Assembly (NCBI GenBank): GCA_916610825.1
Contig: OU744453.1
Location: 11,241,826-11,305,825 of the forward strand
DNA from: Haliclystus octoradiatus
Taxonomy: Eukaryota > Cnidaria > Staurozoa > Stauromedusae > Haliclystidae
Reading direction: 5' to 3'
DNA length: 64,000 nt
Translations under genes and position numbers: made by a program
Notes under the pieces: generated by a model
What the model saw: only the letters and a program-made list of their open reading frames with translations
Told to the model about the DNA's origin: nothing
Database searches by the model: none
Part shown: piece after piece, positions 40,578 to 52,840 of the stretch
Numbering within the stretch: position 1 is the stretch's first letter
How the letters are laid out: every line of letters begins with the position of its first letter

Positions 40578-42960
40578 AAGTGTCTAGACGAAAAAGCAGA
40601 CAATTTTCAGACAATAGGCCACTAGACAGCTTGCCAGACGTTTAAACAAAAAACCAGACGTCTACACGAAAAACCAGACAATTTTCAGACAATAGGTGTC
40701 TAGACAGCTTGCCAGACGTCTAGACAGAAAACAAAGTGTCTAGACGAGAAGCTAGACAATTTTCAGACAATAGGTGTCTAGACAGCTCGCCAGACGTCTA
40801 GACAGAAAACCAGACGTCTAGACGAAAAACCAGACAATTTTCAGACAAAAACGTCTATACAGCTTGCCAGACGTCTATACAGAAAACCAGACGTCTGGAC
40901 AAAAAGCCAGACATTTTACAGACAATAGGCGTCTAGACAGCTTACCAAGTGTCTAGACGATAAGCCAGACGTCTAGACGAAAAACCAGAAATTTTCAGAC
41001 AATGGGCGACTAGACAGCTTGCCAAGTGTCTTGTCGAAAACCAGACAATTTTCAGACAGAAGACGTCTAGACAGAAAACCAGACGTCTGGACGAAAAGCC
41101 AGACATTTTTCTGACAATAGGCGTCTAGACAGCTTGCCAAGTGTCTAGACGAAAAAGCAGACAATTTTCAGACAATAGGCCACTGGACAGCTTGCCAGAC
41201 GTTTAAACAAAAAACCAGACGTCTAGACGAAAAACCAGACAATTTTCAGACAATAGGTGTCTAGACAGCTTGCCAGACGTCTAGACAGAAAACCAAATGT
41301 CTAGACGAGAAGCTAGACAATTTTCAGACAATAGGTGTCTAGACAGCTCGCCAGACGTCTAGACAGAAAACCAGACGTCTAGACAAAAAACCAGACAATT
41401 TTCAGACAAAAACGTCTATACAGCTTGCCAGACGTCTATACAGAAAACCAGACGTCTGGACAAAAAGCCAGACATTTTTCAGACAATAGGCGTCTAGACA
41501 GCTTACCAATTGTCTAGACGATAAGCCAGACGTCTAGACGAAAAACCAGAAATTTTCAGACAATGGGTGACTAGACAGCTTGCCAAGTGTCTTGTCGAAA
41601 ACCAGACAATTTTTAGACAGAAGACGTCTAGACAGCAAACCAGACGTCTAGACGATAAACCAGACAGTTTTCAGACAATAGGCATCTAGACAGGTTTCCA
41701 GACGTCTATACTGAAACCAAGACGTATACAAGAAAAATCAGACAATTTTCAGACAATAGGCGTCTAGACAGCTTGCCAGACGTCTAGACAGAAAACCAGA
41801 CAAGTAGAAGAAAAATCATACAATTTTCAGAAAATAAGCGTTTAGACGAAAAACCAGAAATTTTCAGACCATAGGCGTCTAGACAGCTTGCCAAGTGTCT
41901 TGTCAAAAACCAGACAATTTTCAGACAAAGGACGTCTAGACAGAAAACCAGACGTCTAGACGAAAAACCAGGCAATTTTCAGACAATAGGCGTCTAGACA
42001 GGTTTCCAGACGTCTTGACTGAAAACAAGAGGTATACAAGGAAAACCAGACAATTTTCAGACAATAGGCGTTTAGACAGCATGCCAGACGTCTAGACAGA
42101 AAACCAGACGAGTAGAGGAAAAATCATACAATTTTCAGAAAATAAGTGTCTAGGCAGAAAACCAGACGTCTAGACAGAAAACCAGACATCTAGACGAAAA
42201 ACCAGACAATTTTCAGACAAAAGACGTCTAGACAGCTTTCCAGACGTCTAGACAGAAAATCAGACATCTAGACGAAAAATAGACACTTTTCAGACATAAG
42301 ACGTCTAGACAGCTTTCCAGACGTCTAGACGAAAAACCAGACAATTTTCAGACAATAGGCCACTACACAGCTTGCCAGACTTTTAAACAAAAAGCCAGAC
42401 GTCTAGACGAAAAACCAGACAATTTTCAGGCAATGGGTGTCTAGACAGCTTGCCAGACGTCTAGACAGAAAACCTGACGTCTAGACAGAAAACTAAGTGT
42501 CTAGACGAGAAACTAGACAATTTTCAGACAATAGGTGTCTAGACAGCTTGCCAGACGTCTACACAGAAAACCAGACGTCTAGACGAAAAACCAGACAATT
42601 TTCAGACGAAAACGTCTAGACAGCTTCCCAGACGTCTAGACAGATAACCAAACGTATTGAAGGAAAACCAAACAATTTTCAGAAATTAAGCGTCTAAACA
42701 GCTTACCAGAAGTCTAGACAGAAAACCAGACGTCTGGACGAAAAGCCAGACATTTTTCAGACAATAAGTGTCTAGACAGCTTGCCAGACGTCTAGACAGA
42801 AAACCAGACGTCTAGACGAAAAACCAGACGAGTAGAGGAAAAATTATACAATTTTCAAAAAATAAGCGTCCAGACAGAAAACCAGACGTCTAGAAAGAAA
42901 AGCAGACGTCTAGACGAAAACCAGACAATTCTATGACAATAGGCGTCTAGACAGCTTGCC
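40578..42960. repeat. 2,383 bp tandem unit, first copy
   Basis: This aligns with 42961-45083 at a constant 2,383 bp shift; the gccactacac markers at 42359 and 44742 are the counterpart pair at that distance. Private differences include ccaaatgtc near 41294, ccaattgtc near 41509 and gaaattaag near 42684. Confidence 0.8.
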
Positions 42961-45083
42961 AAGTGTCTAGACGAAAAAGCAGACAATTTTCAGACAATAG
43001 GCCACTAGGAAGCTTGCCAGACGTTTAAACAAAAAACCAGACGTCTACACGAAAAACCAGACAATTTTCAGACAATAGGTGTCTAGACAGCTTGCCAGAC
43101 GTCTAGACAGAAAACAAAGTGTCTAGACGAGAAGCTAGACAATTTTCAGACAATAGGTGTCTAGACAGCTCGCCAGACGTCTAGACAGAAAACCAGACGT
43201 CTAGACGAAAAACCAGACAATTTTCAGACAAAAACGTCTATACAGCTTGCCAGACGTCTATACAGAAAACCAGACGTCTGGACAAAAAGCCAGACATTTT
43301 ACAGACAATAGGCGTCTAGACAGCTTACCAAGTGTCTAGACGATAAGCCAGACGTCTAGACGAAAAACCAGAAATTTTCAGACAATGGGCGACTAGACAG
43401 CTTGCCAAGTGTCTTGTCGAAAACCAGACAATTTTCAGACAGAAGACGTCTAGACAGAAAACCAGACGTCTGGACGAAAAGCCAGACATTTTTCTGACAA
43501 TAGGCGTCTAGACAGCTTGCCAAGTGTCTAGACGAAAAAGCAGACAATTTTCAGACAATAGGCCACTGGACAGCTTGCCAGACGTTTAAACAAAAAACCA
43601 GACGTCTAGACGAAAAACCAGACAATTTTCAGACAATAGGTGTCTAGACAGCTTGCCAGACGTCTAGACAGAAAACCAAGTGTCTAGACGAGAAGCTAGA
43701 CAATTTTCAGACAATAGGTGTCTAGACAGCTCGCCAGACGTCTAGACAGAAAACCAGACGTCTAGACGAAAAACCAGACAATTTTCAGACAAAAACGTCT
43801 ATACAGCTTGCCAGACGTCTATACAGAAAACCAGACGTCTGGACTAAAAGCCAGACATTTTTCAGACAATAGGCGTCTAGACAGCTTACCAAGTGTCTAG
43901 ACGATAAGCCAGACGTCTAGACGAAAAACCAGAAATTTTCAGACAATGGGTGTCTAGACAGCTTGCCAAGTGTCTTGTCGAAAACCAGACAATTTTCAGA
44001 CAGAAGACGTCTAGACAGCAAACCAGACGTCTAGACGATAAACCAGAAAGTTTTCAGACAATAGGCGTCTAGACAGGTTTCCAGACGTCTGTACTGAAAC
44101 CAAGACGTATACAAGAAAAATCAGACAATTTTCAGACAATAGGCGTCTAGACAGCTTGCCAGACGTCTAGACTGAAAACCAGACAAGTAGAGGAAAAATC
44201 ATACAATTTTCAGAAAATTAGCGTCTAGACGAAAAACCAGAAATTTTCAGACCATAGGCGTCTAGACAGCTTCCCAAGTGTCTTGTCAAAAACCAGACAA
44301 TTTTCAGACAAAAGACGTCTAGACAGAAAACCAGACGTCTAGACGAAAAACCAGGCAATTTTCAGACAATAGGCGTCTAGACAGGTTGCCAGACGTCTTG
44401 ACTGAAAACAAGAGGTATACAAGGAAAACCAGACAATTTTCAGACAATAGGCGTTTAGACAGCTTGCCAGACGTCTAGACAGAAAACCAGACGAGTAGAG
44501 GAAAAATCATACAATTTTCAGAAAATAAGTGTCTAGACAGAAAACCAGACGTCTAGACAGAAAACCAGACATCTAGACGAAAAACCAGACAATTTTCAGA
44601 CAAAAGACGTCTAGACAGCTTCCCAGACGTCTAGACAGAAAACCAGACATCTAGACGAAAAATAGACACTTTTCAGACATAAGACGTCTAGACAGCTTTC
44701 CAGACGTCTAGACGAAAAACCAGACAATTTTAAGACAATAGGCCACTACACAGCTTGCCAGACTTTTAAACAAAAAGCCAGACGTCTAGACGAAAAACCA
44801 GACAATTTTCAGGCAATGGGTGTCTAGACAGCTTGCCAGACGTCTAGACAGAAAACCTGACGTCTAGACAGAAAACTAAGTGTCTAGACGAGAAACTAGA
44901 CAATTTTCAGACAATAGGTGTCTAGACAGCTTGCCAGACGTCTACACAGAAAACCAGACGTCTAGACGAAAAACCAGACAATTTTCAGACGAAAACGTCT
45001 AAACAGCTTCCCAGACGTCTAGACAGATACCCAAACGTATTGAAGGAAAACCAAACAATTTTCAGAAAATAAGCGTCTAAACA
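42961..45083. repeat. 2,383 bp tandem unit, second copy, truncated at the domain junction
   Basis: This is the second copy of the preceding unit. It stops after 2,123 bp because domain B begins. Its last monomer is only 9 bp long (gtctaaaca). At the matching place in the first copy (42692-42711) the monomer is complete and reads on into gcttaccag. Confidence 0.8.
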
Positions 45084-45103
45084 GTCTAGACGAAAAACCA
45101 GAC
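45075..45103. other. Domain A / domain B junction with a truncated monomer
   Basis: The monomer gtctaaaca (45075-45083) is cut at 9 bp and followed at once by a full monomer starting gtctagacgaaaaacc (45084-45103). Domain A markers are found only to the left and domain B markers only to the right. The break is out of register by about half a monomer, unlike almost every other rearrangement here. Confidence 0.85.
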
Positions 45104-46580
45104 AATTTTCAGACAAAAGACGCCTAGACAGCTTGCCAGACGTCTAGACAGAAAACCAGACGTCTAGAAGAAAAGCCAGACATTTTTCAGACAATAGGCG
45201 TCTAGACAGCTTGCCAGACTTCTAGACAGAAAACCAGACACTTAGACAAAAAATAAGATAATTTTCAGACAATAGGCGTCTAGACAGCTTGCCAAGTGTC
45301 TAGACGAGAAACCAGTCGTCTAGACGAAAAACCAGAAACTTTCAGACAATAGGCGTCTAGACAGCTTGCCAAATGTCTTGTCGAAAAACCAGACAATTTT
45401 CAGACAAAAGATGTCTAGACAGCTTGCCAGAGGTCTAGACGAAAAACCAGACAATTTTGAGACAAAAGACGTCTAGACAGCTTGCCAGACGTCTAGACAG
45501 AAAACCAGACGTATAGAAGTAAAACCAGACAATTTTCAAACAATAAGCGTCTAGACAGCTTGCCAAGTGTCTAGACGAAAAACCAGACAATTTTCAGACA
45601 AAAGACGTCTAGACAGAAAACCAGACGTCTCGACAAAAAGCCAGACATTTTTCAGACAATAGGCGTCTAGACATCTTGCCAAGTGTCTAGACGAGAAACC
45701 AGACGTCTAGACGAAAAACCAGAAATTTTCAGACAATAGGCGTCTAAACAGCTTGCCAAGTGTCTTTTCGAAAAACCAGACAATTTTCAGACAAAAGACG
45801 TCTAGACAGCTTGCCAGAGGTCTAGACGAAAAACCAGACAATTTTCAGACAATAGGCGTCTAGACAGGTATCCAGACATCTAGACTGAAAACAAGACGTA
45901 TACAAGGAAAACCAGACAATTTTCAGACAATAGGCGTCTAGACAGCTTGCCAGACGTCTAGAGGAAAGACCAGACGTCTAGACAAAACACACGACAATTT
46001 TCAGACAATAGGTGTCTAGACAGCTGTGCCAGACGTCTAGACAGAAACCTAGACGTCTAGACAGAAAACCAGACGTCTAGACGAAAAACCAGACAATTTT
46101 CAGACAAAAGACGTCTAGACAGCTTGCCAGACGTTTAGACAGAAAACCAGACGTATAGAAGGAAAATCAGACAATTTTCAGACAATAAGCGTCTAGACAG
46201 CTTGCCAAGTGTCCAGACGAAAAACCAGACAATTTTCAGACAAACGACGTCTAGACAGCTTGCCAGACGTCTAGAAGAAAAACCAGCCAATTTTCAGACA
46301 ATAGGAGTCTAGACAGGTTTCCAGACGACTAGACTGAAAACAAGACGTATACAAGGAAAACCAGACAATTTTCGGACAATAGGCGTCTAGACAGCTTGCC
46401 AGACGTCTAGAGGAAAGACCAGACGTCTAGACAAAAAACACGACAATTTTCAGACAATAGGTGTCTAGACAGCTGTGCCAGACGTCTAGACAGAAACCTA
46501 GACGTCTAGACAGAAAACCAGACGTCTAGACGAAAAACCAGACAATTTTCAGACAAAAGACGTCTAGACAGCTTGCCAGA
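45084..46580. repeat. Domain B entry block
   Basis: This block holds two gtctagaggaaagacc markers (45956 and 46405) only 449 bp apart. Its opening part recurs at about 52.0 kb: the variant gcctagac is at 45122, 52023 and 56859. It contains the gtataga and gtctcgac variant monomers typical of the 642 bp HOR, in a different order and with some blocks missing. Confidence 0.75.
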
Positions 46581-48180
46581 CGTCTAGACAGAAAACCAGA
46601 CGTCTAGACAAAAAGCCAGACATTTTTTAGACAATAGGCGTCTAGACAGCTTGCCAAGTGTCTAGACGAGACCAAGACGTCGGAAAACCAGACGTCCAGA
46701 CAGAAAAGCTTACAGTTTTCAAACAATTGGCGTCTAGACAGCTTGCCGGACGTCTAGGAAGAAAACCAGACGTATAGACGGAAAACCAGACAATTTTCAG
46801 ACAATAAGCGTTTAGACAGCTAGCCAGACGTCTAGACAGAAAACAAGACTTCTAGACGAAAAACAGACAATTTTCAGACCTTTGCCGTCCAGACAGCTTG
46901 CCAGACTCCTAGACAGAAAACAAGACGTTTAGACGAAAACCAGACAATTGTCAGACAATAGGCGTCTAGGCAGCTTGCCAGACGTCTAGACAGAAAACCA
47001 GACGTATAAACGGAAAACCAGACAATTTTCAGACAATAGGAGTCTAGACAGCTTGCCAAGTGTCTAGACTGAAAACCAGACAGTTTTCAGACAATAGGCG
47101 TCTAGACAGGTTGCCAAATGTCTAGAGGGAAAACCAGACAGTTTTCAGACAATAGGCATGTATACAGCTAAACAAACGTCCTGACAGAAAACCATACGTC
47201 TAGAATGAAAACCAGACGTTTAGACAGAAAACCAGACGTCCAGACGGAAAAGCAGACAGTTTTCAAACAATAGGTGTCTAGACAGCTTGCCAGACGTCTA
47301 CACAGAAAACCAGACGTCTAGACGAAAAACCAGACAATTTTCAAACAATAGGCGTTTAGACAGCTTGCCAGACTTCTAGACAGAAAACCAGACACTTAGA
47401 CGAAAAACCAGATAATTTTCAGACAATAGGCGTCTAGACAGCTTGCCAAGTGTCTAGACGAGAAACCAGACGTCTAGACGAAAAACCAGAAATTTTTAGA
47501 CAAAAGGCGTCTAGACAGCTTGCCAAGTGTCTTGTCGAAAAACCAAACAATTTTCAGACAATAGACGTCTAGACAGAAAACCGGACGTCTCGACGAAAAG
47601 CCAGACATTTTTCAGACAATAGGCGTCTAGACAGCTTGCCAAGTGTCTAGGCGAGAAACCAGACATCTAGACGAAAAACCAGAAATTTTCAGACAATAGG
47701 CGTCTAGACAGCTTGCCAAGTGTCTTGTCGAAAATCCAGACAATTTTCAGACAAAAGACGTCTAGACAGCTTGCCAGAGGTCTAGACGAAAAACCAGACA
47801 ATTTTCATACAATAGGCGTCTAGACAGGTTTCCAGACGTCTAGACTGAAAACAAGACGTATACAAGGAAAACAAGACAATTTTCAGACAATAGGCGTCTA
47901 GACAGCTTGCCAGACGTCTAGAGGAAAGACCAGACGTCTAGACAAAAAACACGACAATTTTCAGACAATAGGTATCTAGACAGCTGTGCCAGACGTCTAG
48001 ACAGAAACCTAGAGGTCTAGACAGAAAACCAGACGTCTAGACGAAAAACCAGAGAATTTTCAGACAAAAGACGTCTAGACAGCTTGCCAGACGTTTAGAC
48101 AGAAAACCAGACCTATAGAAGTAAAACCAGACAATTTTCAAACAATAAGCGTCTAGACAGCTTGCCAAGTGTCTAGACGA
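46581..48180. repeat. Divergent domain B segment, copy 1
   Basis: This segment contains the most altered monomers in the window: gacgtcggaaaacc (46677), a disrupted AT monomer reading cagacctttgcc (about 46876), gacagctagcc, and a run near 47155 reading gcatgtatacagctaaacaa. It matches 53521-55120 at a shift of 6,940 bp. Monomers are still recognisable throughout, so this is diverged satellite rather than inserted foreign DNA. Confidence 0.75.
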
Positions 48181-48557
48181 AAAACCAGACAATTTTCAGA
48201 CAAAAGACGTCTAGACAGAAAACCAGACGTCTCGACAAAAAGCCAGACATTTTTCAGACAATAGGCGTCTAGACATCTTGCCAAGTGTCTAGACGAGAAA
48301 CCAGACGTCTAGACGAAAAACCAGAAATTTTCAGACAATAGGCGTCTAAACAGCTTGCCAAATGTCTTTTCGAAAAACCAGACAATTTTCAGAGAAAAGA
48401 CGTCTAGACAGCTTGCCAGAGGTCTAGACGAAAAACCAAACAATTTTCAGACAATAGGCGTCTAGACAGGTATCCAGACATCTAGACTGAAAACAAGACG
48501 TATACAAGGAAAACCAGACAATTTTCAGACAATAGGCGTCTAGACAGCTTGCCAGAC

Positions 48558-49199
48558 GTCTAGAGGAAAGACCAGACGTCTAGACAAAACACACGACAAT
48601 TATCAGACAATAGGTGTCTAGACAGCTGTGCCAGACGTCTAGACAGAAACCTAGACGTCTAGACAGAAAACCAGACGTCTAGACGAAAAACCAGACAATT
48701 TTAAGACAAAAGACGTCTAGACAGCTTTCCAGACGTCTAGACAGAAAACCAGACGTATAGAAGTAAAACCAGACAATTTTCAAACAATAAGCGTCTAGAC
48801 AGCTTGCCAAGTGTCTAGACGAAAAACCAGACAATTTTCAGACAAAAGACGTCTAGACAGAAAACCAGACGTCTCGACAAAAAGACAGACATTTTTCAGT
48901 TAATAGGCGTCTAGACATCTTGCTAAGTGTCTAGACGAGAAACCAGACATCTAGACGAAAAACCAGAAATTTTCAGACAATAGGCGTCTAGACAGCTTGC
49001 CAAGTGTCTTGTCGAAAATCCAGACAATTTTCAGACAAAAGACGTCTAGACAGCTTGCCAGAGGTCTAGACGAAAAACAAGACAATTTTCATACAATAGG
49101 CGTCTAGACAGGTTTCCAGACGTCTAGACTGAAAACAAGACGTATACAAGGAAAACAAGACAATTTTCAGACAATAGGCGTCTAGACAGCTTGCCAGAC
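48558..49199. repeat. Reference 642 bp HOR unit, 33 monomers
   Basis: Parsed completely by hand: 33 monomers, of which 23 are 20 bp, eight are 18 bp AT-rich, one is a 17 bp AT-rich form (attttcagacaataggc) and one is the 21 bp form at 48616-48636 containing cagctgtgcc. These sum to exactly 642 bp. The perfect palindrome GTCTAGAC begins 18 of the 33 monomers. Most others begin with one-base variants (gtctcgac, atctagac, gtatagaa) or with the altered gtcttgtc. Confidence 0.9.
48775..48832. repeat. Example 58 bp trimer (18+20+20)
   Basis: The AT-rich monomer aattttcaaacaataagc (48775-48792) is followed by two 20 bp monomers (48793-48812 and 48813-48832), then another AT-rich monomer. The trimer is the second intermediate unit and differs from the tetramer by lacking one 20 bp monomer. 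Its length is not a multiple of three, so mixed trimer and tetramer order breaks any reading frame. Confidence 0.9.
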
Positions 49200-50425
49200 G
49201 TCTAGAGGAAAGACCAGACGTCTAGACAAAAAACACGACAATTTTCAGACAATAGGTATCTAGACAGCTGTGCCAGACGTCTAGACAGAAACCTAGAGGT
49301 CTAGACAGAAAACCAGACGTCTAGACGAAAAACCAGAGAATTTTCAGACAAAAGACGTCTAGACAGCTTGCCAGACGTTTAGACAGAAAACCAGACCTAT
49401 AGAAGTAAAACCAGACAATTTTCAAACAATAAGCGTCTAGACAGCTTGCCAAGTGTCTAGACGAAAAACCAGACAATTTTCAGACAAAAGACGTCTAGAC
49501 AGAAAACCAGACGTCTCGACAAAAAGCCAGACATTTTTCAGACAATAGGCGTCTAGACATCTTGCCAAGTGTCTAGACGAGAAACCAGACGTCTAGACGA
49601 AAAACCAGAAATTTTCAGACAATAGGCGTCTAAACAGCTTGCCAGAGGTCTAGACGAAAAACCAAACAATTTTCAGACAATAGGCGTCTAGACAGGTATC
49701 CAGACATCTAGACTGAAAACAAGACGTATACAAGGAAAACCAGACAATTTTCAGACAATAGGCGTCTAGACAGCTTGCCAGACGTCTAGAGGAAAGACCA
49801 GACGTCTAGACAAAACACACGACAATTATCAGACAATAGGTGTCTAGACAGCTGTGCCAGACGTCTAGACAGAAACCTAGACGTCTAGACAGAAAACCAG
49901 ACGTCTAGACGAAAAACCAGACAATTTTAAGACAAAAGACGTCTAGACAGCTTTCCAGACGTCTAGACAGAAAACCAGACGTATAGAAGTAAAACCAGAC
50001 AATTTTCAAACAATAAGCGTCTAGACAGCTTGCCAAGTGTCTAGACGAAAAACCAGACAATTTTCAGACAAAAGACGTCTAGACAGAAAACCAGACGTCT
50101 CGACAAAAAGACAGACATTTTTCAGTTAATAGGCGTCTAGACTTCTTGCCAAGTGTCTAGACGAGAAACCAGACGTCTAGACGAAAAACCAGAAATTTTC
50201 AGACAATAGGCGTCTAAACAGCTTGCCAAGTGTCTTTTCGAAAAACCAGACAATTTTCAGACAAAAGACGTGTAGACAGCTTGCCAGAGGTCTAGACGAA
50301 AAACCAGACAATTTTCAGACAATAGGCGTCTAGACAGGTTTCCAGACGTCTAGACTGAAAACAAGACGTATACAAGGAAAACCAGACAATTTTCAGACAA
50401 TAGGCGTCTAGACAGCTTGCCAGAC

Positions 50426-51067
50426 GTCTAGAGGAAAGACCAGACGTCTAGAAAAAAAACACGACAATTTTCAGACAATAGGTATCTAGACAGCTGTGCC
50501 AGACGTCTAGACAGAAACCTAGAGGTCTAGACAGAAAACCAGACGTCTAGACGAAAAACCAGAGAATTTTCAGACAAAAGACGTCTAGACAGCTTGCCAG
50601 ACGTCTAGACAGAAAACCAGACCTATAGAAGTAAAACCAGACAATTTTCAAACAATAAGCGTCTAGAAAGCTTGCCAAGTGTCTTGACGAAAAACCAGAC
50701 AATTTTCAGACAAAAGACGTCTAGACAGAAAACCAGACGTCTCGACGAAAAGCCAGACATTTTTCAGACAATAGGCGTCTAGACAGCTTGCCAAGTGTCT
50801 AGACGAGAAACCAGACATCTAGACGAAAAACCAGAAATTTTCAGACAATAGGCGTCTAGACAGCTTGCCAAGTGTCTTGTCGAAAATCCAGACAATTTTC
50901 AGACAAAAGACGTCTAGACAGCTTGCCAGAGGTCTAGACGAAAAACCAGACAATTTTCATACAATAGGCGTCTAGACAGGTTTCCAGACGTCTAGACTGA
51001 AAACAAGACGTATACAAGGAAAACAAGACAATTTTCAGACAATAGGCGTCTAGACAGCTTGCCAGAC
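50426..51067. repeat. 642 bp HOR unit with a shared A-run variant
   Basis: The second monomer reads gtctagaaaaaaaacacgac instead of gtctagacaaaaaacacgac. The same change occurs 5,479 bp away in the unit starting at 55905, along with gtctagaaagcttgcc nearby in both. This marks the two units as copies of a recent common parent. Confidence 0.8.
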
Positions 51068-51709
51068 GTCTAGAGGAAAGACCAGACGTCTAGACAAAAA
51101 ACACGACAATTTTCAGACAATAGGTATCTAGACAGCTGTGCCAGACGTCTAGACAGAAACCTAGAGGTCTAGACAGAAAACCAGACGTCTAGACGAAAAA
51201 CCAGAGAATTTTCAGACAAAAGACGTCTAGACAGCTTGCCAGACGTTTAGACAGAAAACCAGACCTATAGAAGTAAAACCAGACAATTTTCAAACAATAA
51301 GCGTCTAGACAGCTTGCCAAGTGTCTAGACGAAAAACCAGACAATTTTCAGACAAAAGACGTCTAGACAGAAAACCAGACGTCTCGACAAAAAGCCAGAC
51401 ATTTTTCAGACAATAGGCGTCTAGACATCTTGCCAAGTGTCTAGACGAGAAACCAGACGTCTAGACGAAAAACCAGAAATTTTCAGACAATAGGCGTCTA
51501 AACAGCTTGCCAAGTGTCTTTTCGAAAAACCAGACAATTTTGAGACAAAAGACGTCTAGACAGCTTGCCAGAGGTCTAGACGAAAAACCAAACAATTTTC
51601 AGACAATAGGCGTCTAGACAGGTATCCAGACATCTAGACTGAAAACAAGACGTATACAAGGAAAACCAGACAATTTTCAGACAATAGGCGTCTAGACAGC
51701 TTGCCAGAC

Positions 51710-52840
51710 GTCTAGAGGAAAGACCAGACGTCTAGACAAAAAACCAGACAATTTTCAGACAATAGGCGTCTAGACAGGTTTCCAGACGTCTAGACTGAAA
51801 ACAAGACGTATACAAGGAAAACCAGACAATTTTCAGACAATAGGCGTCTAGACAGCTTGCCAGACGTCTAGAGGAAAAACCAGACGTTTAGACAAAAAAC
51901 ACGACAATTTTCAGACAATAGGTGTCTAGACAGCTGTGCCAGACGTCTAGACAGAAACCTAGACGTCTAAACAGAAAACCAGACGTCTAGACGAAAAACC
52001 AGACAATTTTCAGACAAAAGACGCCTAGACAGCTTGCCAGACGTCTAGACAGAAAACCAGACGTCTAGAAGAAAAGCCAGACATTTTTCAGACAATAGGC
52101 GTCTAGATAGCTTGCCAGACTTCTAGACAGAAAACCAGACACTTAGACGAAAAATAAGATAATTTTCAGACAATAGGCGTCTAGACAGCTTGCCAAGTGT
52201 CTAGACGAGAAACCAGTCGTCTAGACGAAAAACCAGAAACTTTCAGACAATAGGCGTCTAGACAGCTTGCCAAATGTCTTGTCGAAAAACCAGACAATTT
52301 TCAGACAAAAGATGTCTAGACAGCTTGCCAGAGGTCTAGACGAAAAACCAGACAATTTTGAGACAAAAGACGTCTAGACAGCTTGCCAGACGTCTAGACA
52401 GAAAACCAGACGTATAGAAGTAAAACCAGACAATTTTCAAACAATAAGCGTCTAGACAGCTTGCCAAGTGTCTAGACGAAAAACCAGACAATTTTCAGAC
52501 AAAAGACGTCTAGACAGAAAACCAGACGTCTCGACAAAAAGCCAGACATTTTTCAGACAATAGGCGTCTAGACATCTTGCCAAGTGTCTAGACGAGAAAC
52601 CAGACGTCTAGACGAAAAACCAGAAATTTTCAGACAATAGGCGTCTAAACAGCTTGCCAAGTGTCTTTTCGAAAAACCAGACAATTTTCAGACAAAAGAC
52701 GTCTAGACAGGTATCCAGACATCTAGACTGAAAACAAGACGTATACAAGGAAAACCAGACAATTTTCAGACAATAGGCGTCTAGACAGCTTGCCAGACGT
52801 CTAGAGGAAAGACCAGACGTCTAGACAAAACACACGACAA
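51710..52840. repeat. ~1.13 kb block repeated 4,836 bp downstream
   Basis: Markers at 51710, 51866 and 52799 correspond to 56546, 56702 and 57635, all shifted by 4,836 bp. The block opens with a 156 bp, eight-monomer repeat (51710 to 51866) in which the second copy of the marker has changed to gaggaaaaacc. Confidence 0.8.

Larger units (their letters stand above)
29337..40923. repeat. 8.15 kb segment, right copy expanded to 11.6 kb
   Basis: This is the right copy of 21041-29190. It is longer by 3,437 bp, fully explained by an extra 115 bp near 32.77 kb, a 779 bp tandem duplication at 32.9-34.4 kb, a 77 bp loss near 34.88 kb and a tandem unit of 2,620 bp at 37.4-40.0 kb. The sum 115+779-77+2,620 equals 11,733-8,296. 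After 40.0 kb it returns to the flank seen at 28.29-29.19 kb. Confidence 0.8.
1..45083. repeat. Satellite domain A (irregular kilobase-scale HORs)
   Basis: This domain is defined by marker monomers absent after 45,084: gccactacac, gagtagaggaaaaatcatac, gtatacaagaaaaatc, and gtcttgtcgaaaacc with four A residues. The gccactacac marker starts at 5761, 7854, 9401, 12073, 14569, 17953, 20045, 21982, 25798, 26887, 28709, 30278, 34911, 36000, 37530, 38620, 40442, 42359 and 44742. Intervals run from 1,089 to 4,633 bp, with 2,092-2,093, 1,822 and 1,089-1,090 recurring. The domain therefore has a shared monomer order but no fixed HOR length, because blocks of monomers have been lost and gained repeatedly. 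The first 5.7 kb carries related monomers without that exact marker. Confidence 0.9.
47916..51709. repeat. Homogeneous 642 bp HOR sub-array, six units
   Basis: The marker gtctagaggaaagaccagac starts at 47916, 48558, 49200, 49784, 50426, 51068 and 51710. Five of the six spacings are 642 bp; the third is 584 bp because one 58 bp trimer is missing near 49.64 kb. Variants alternate (cctagacgtc against cctagaggtc after the 21 bp monomer; gtctcgacaaaaagcc against gacagac), so neighbouring units resemble a 1,284 bp dimer in part of the array. Confidence 0.9.

Noticed and set aside
46660..47300. Inserted foreign element or transposon remnant in the divergent segment
   Set aside because: Monomer spacing and the gtctagac/ccagac framework remain visible, and there are no terminal repeats, target-site duplications or coding sequence.
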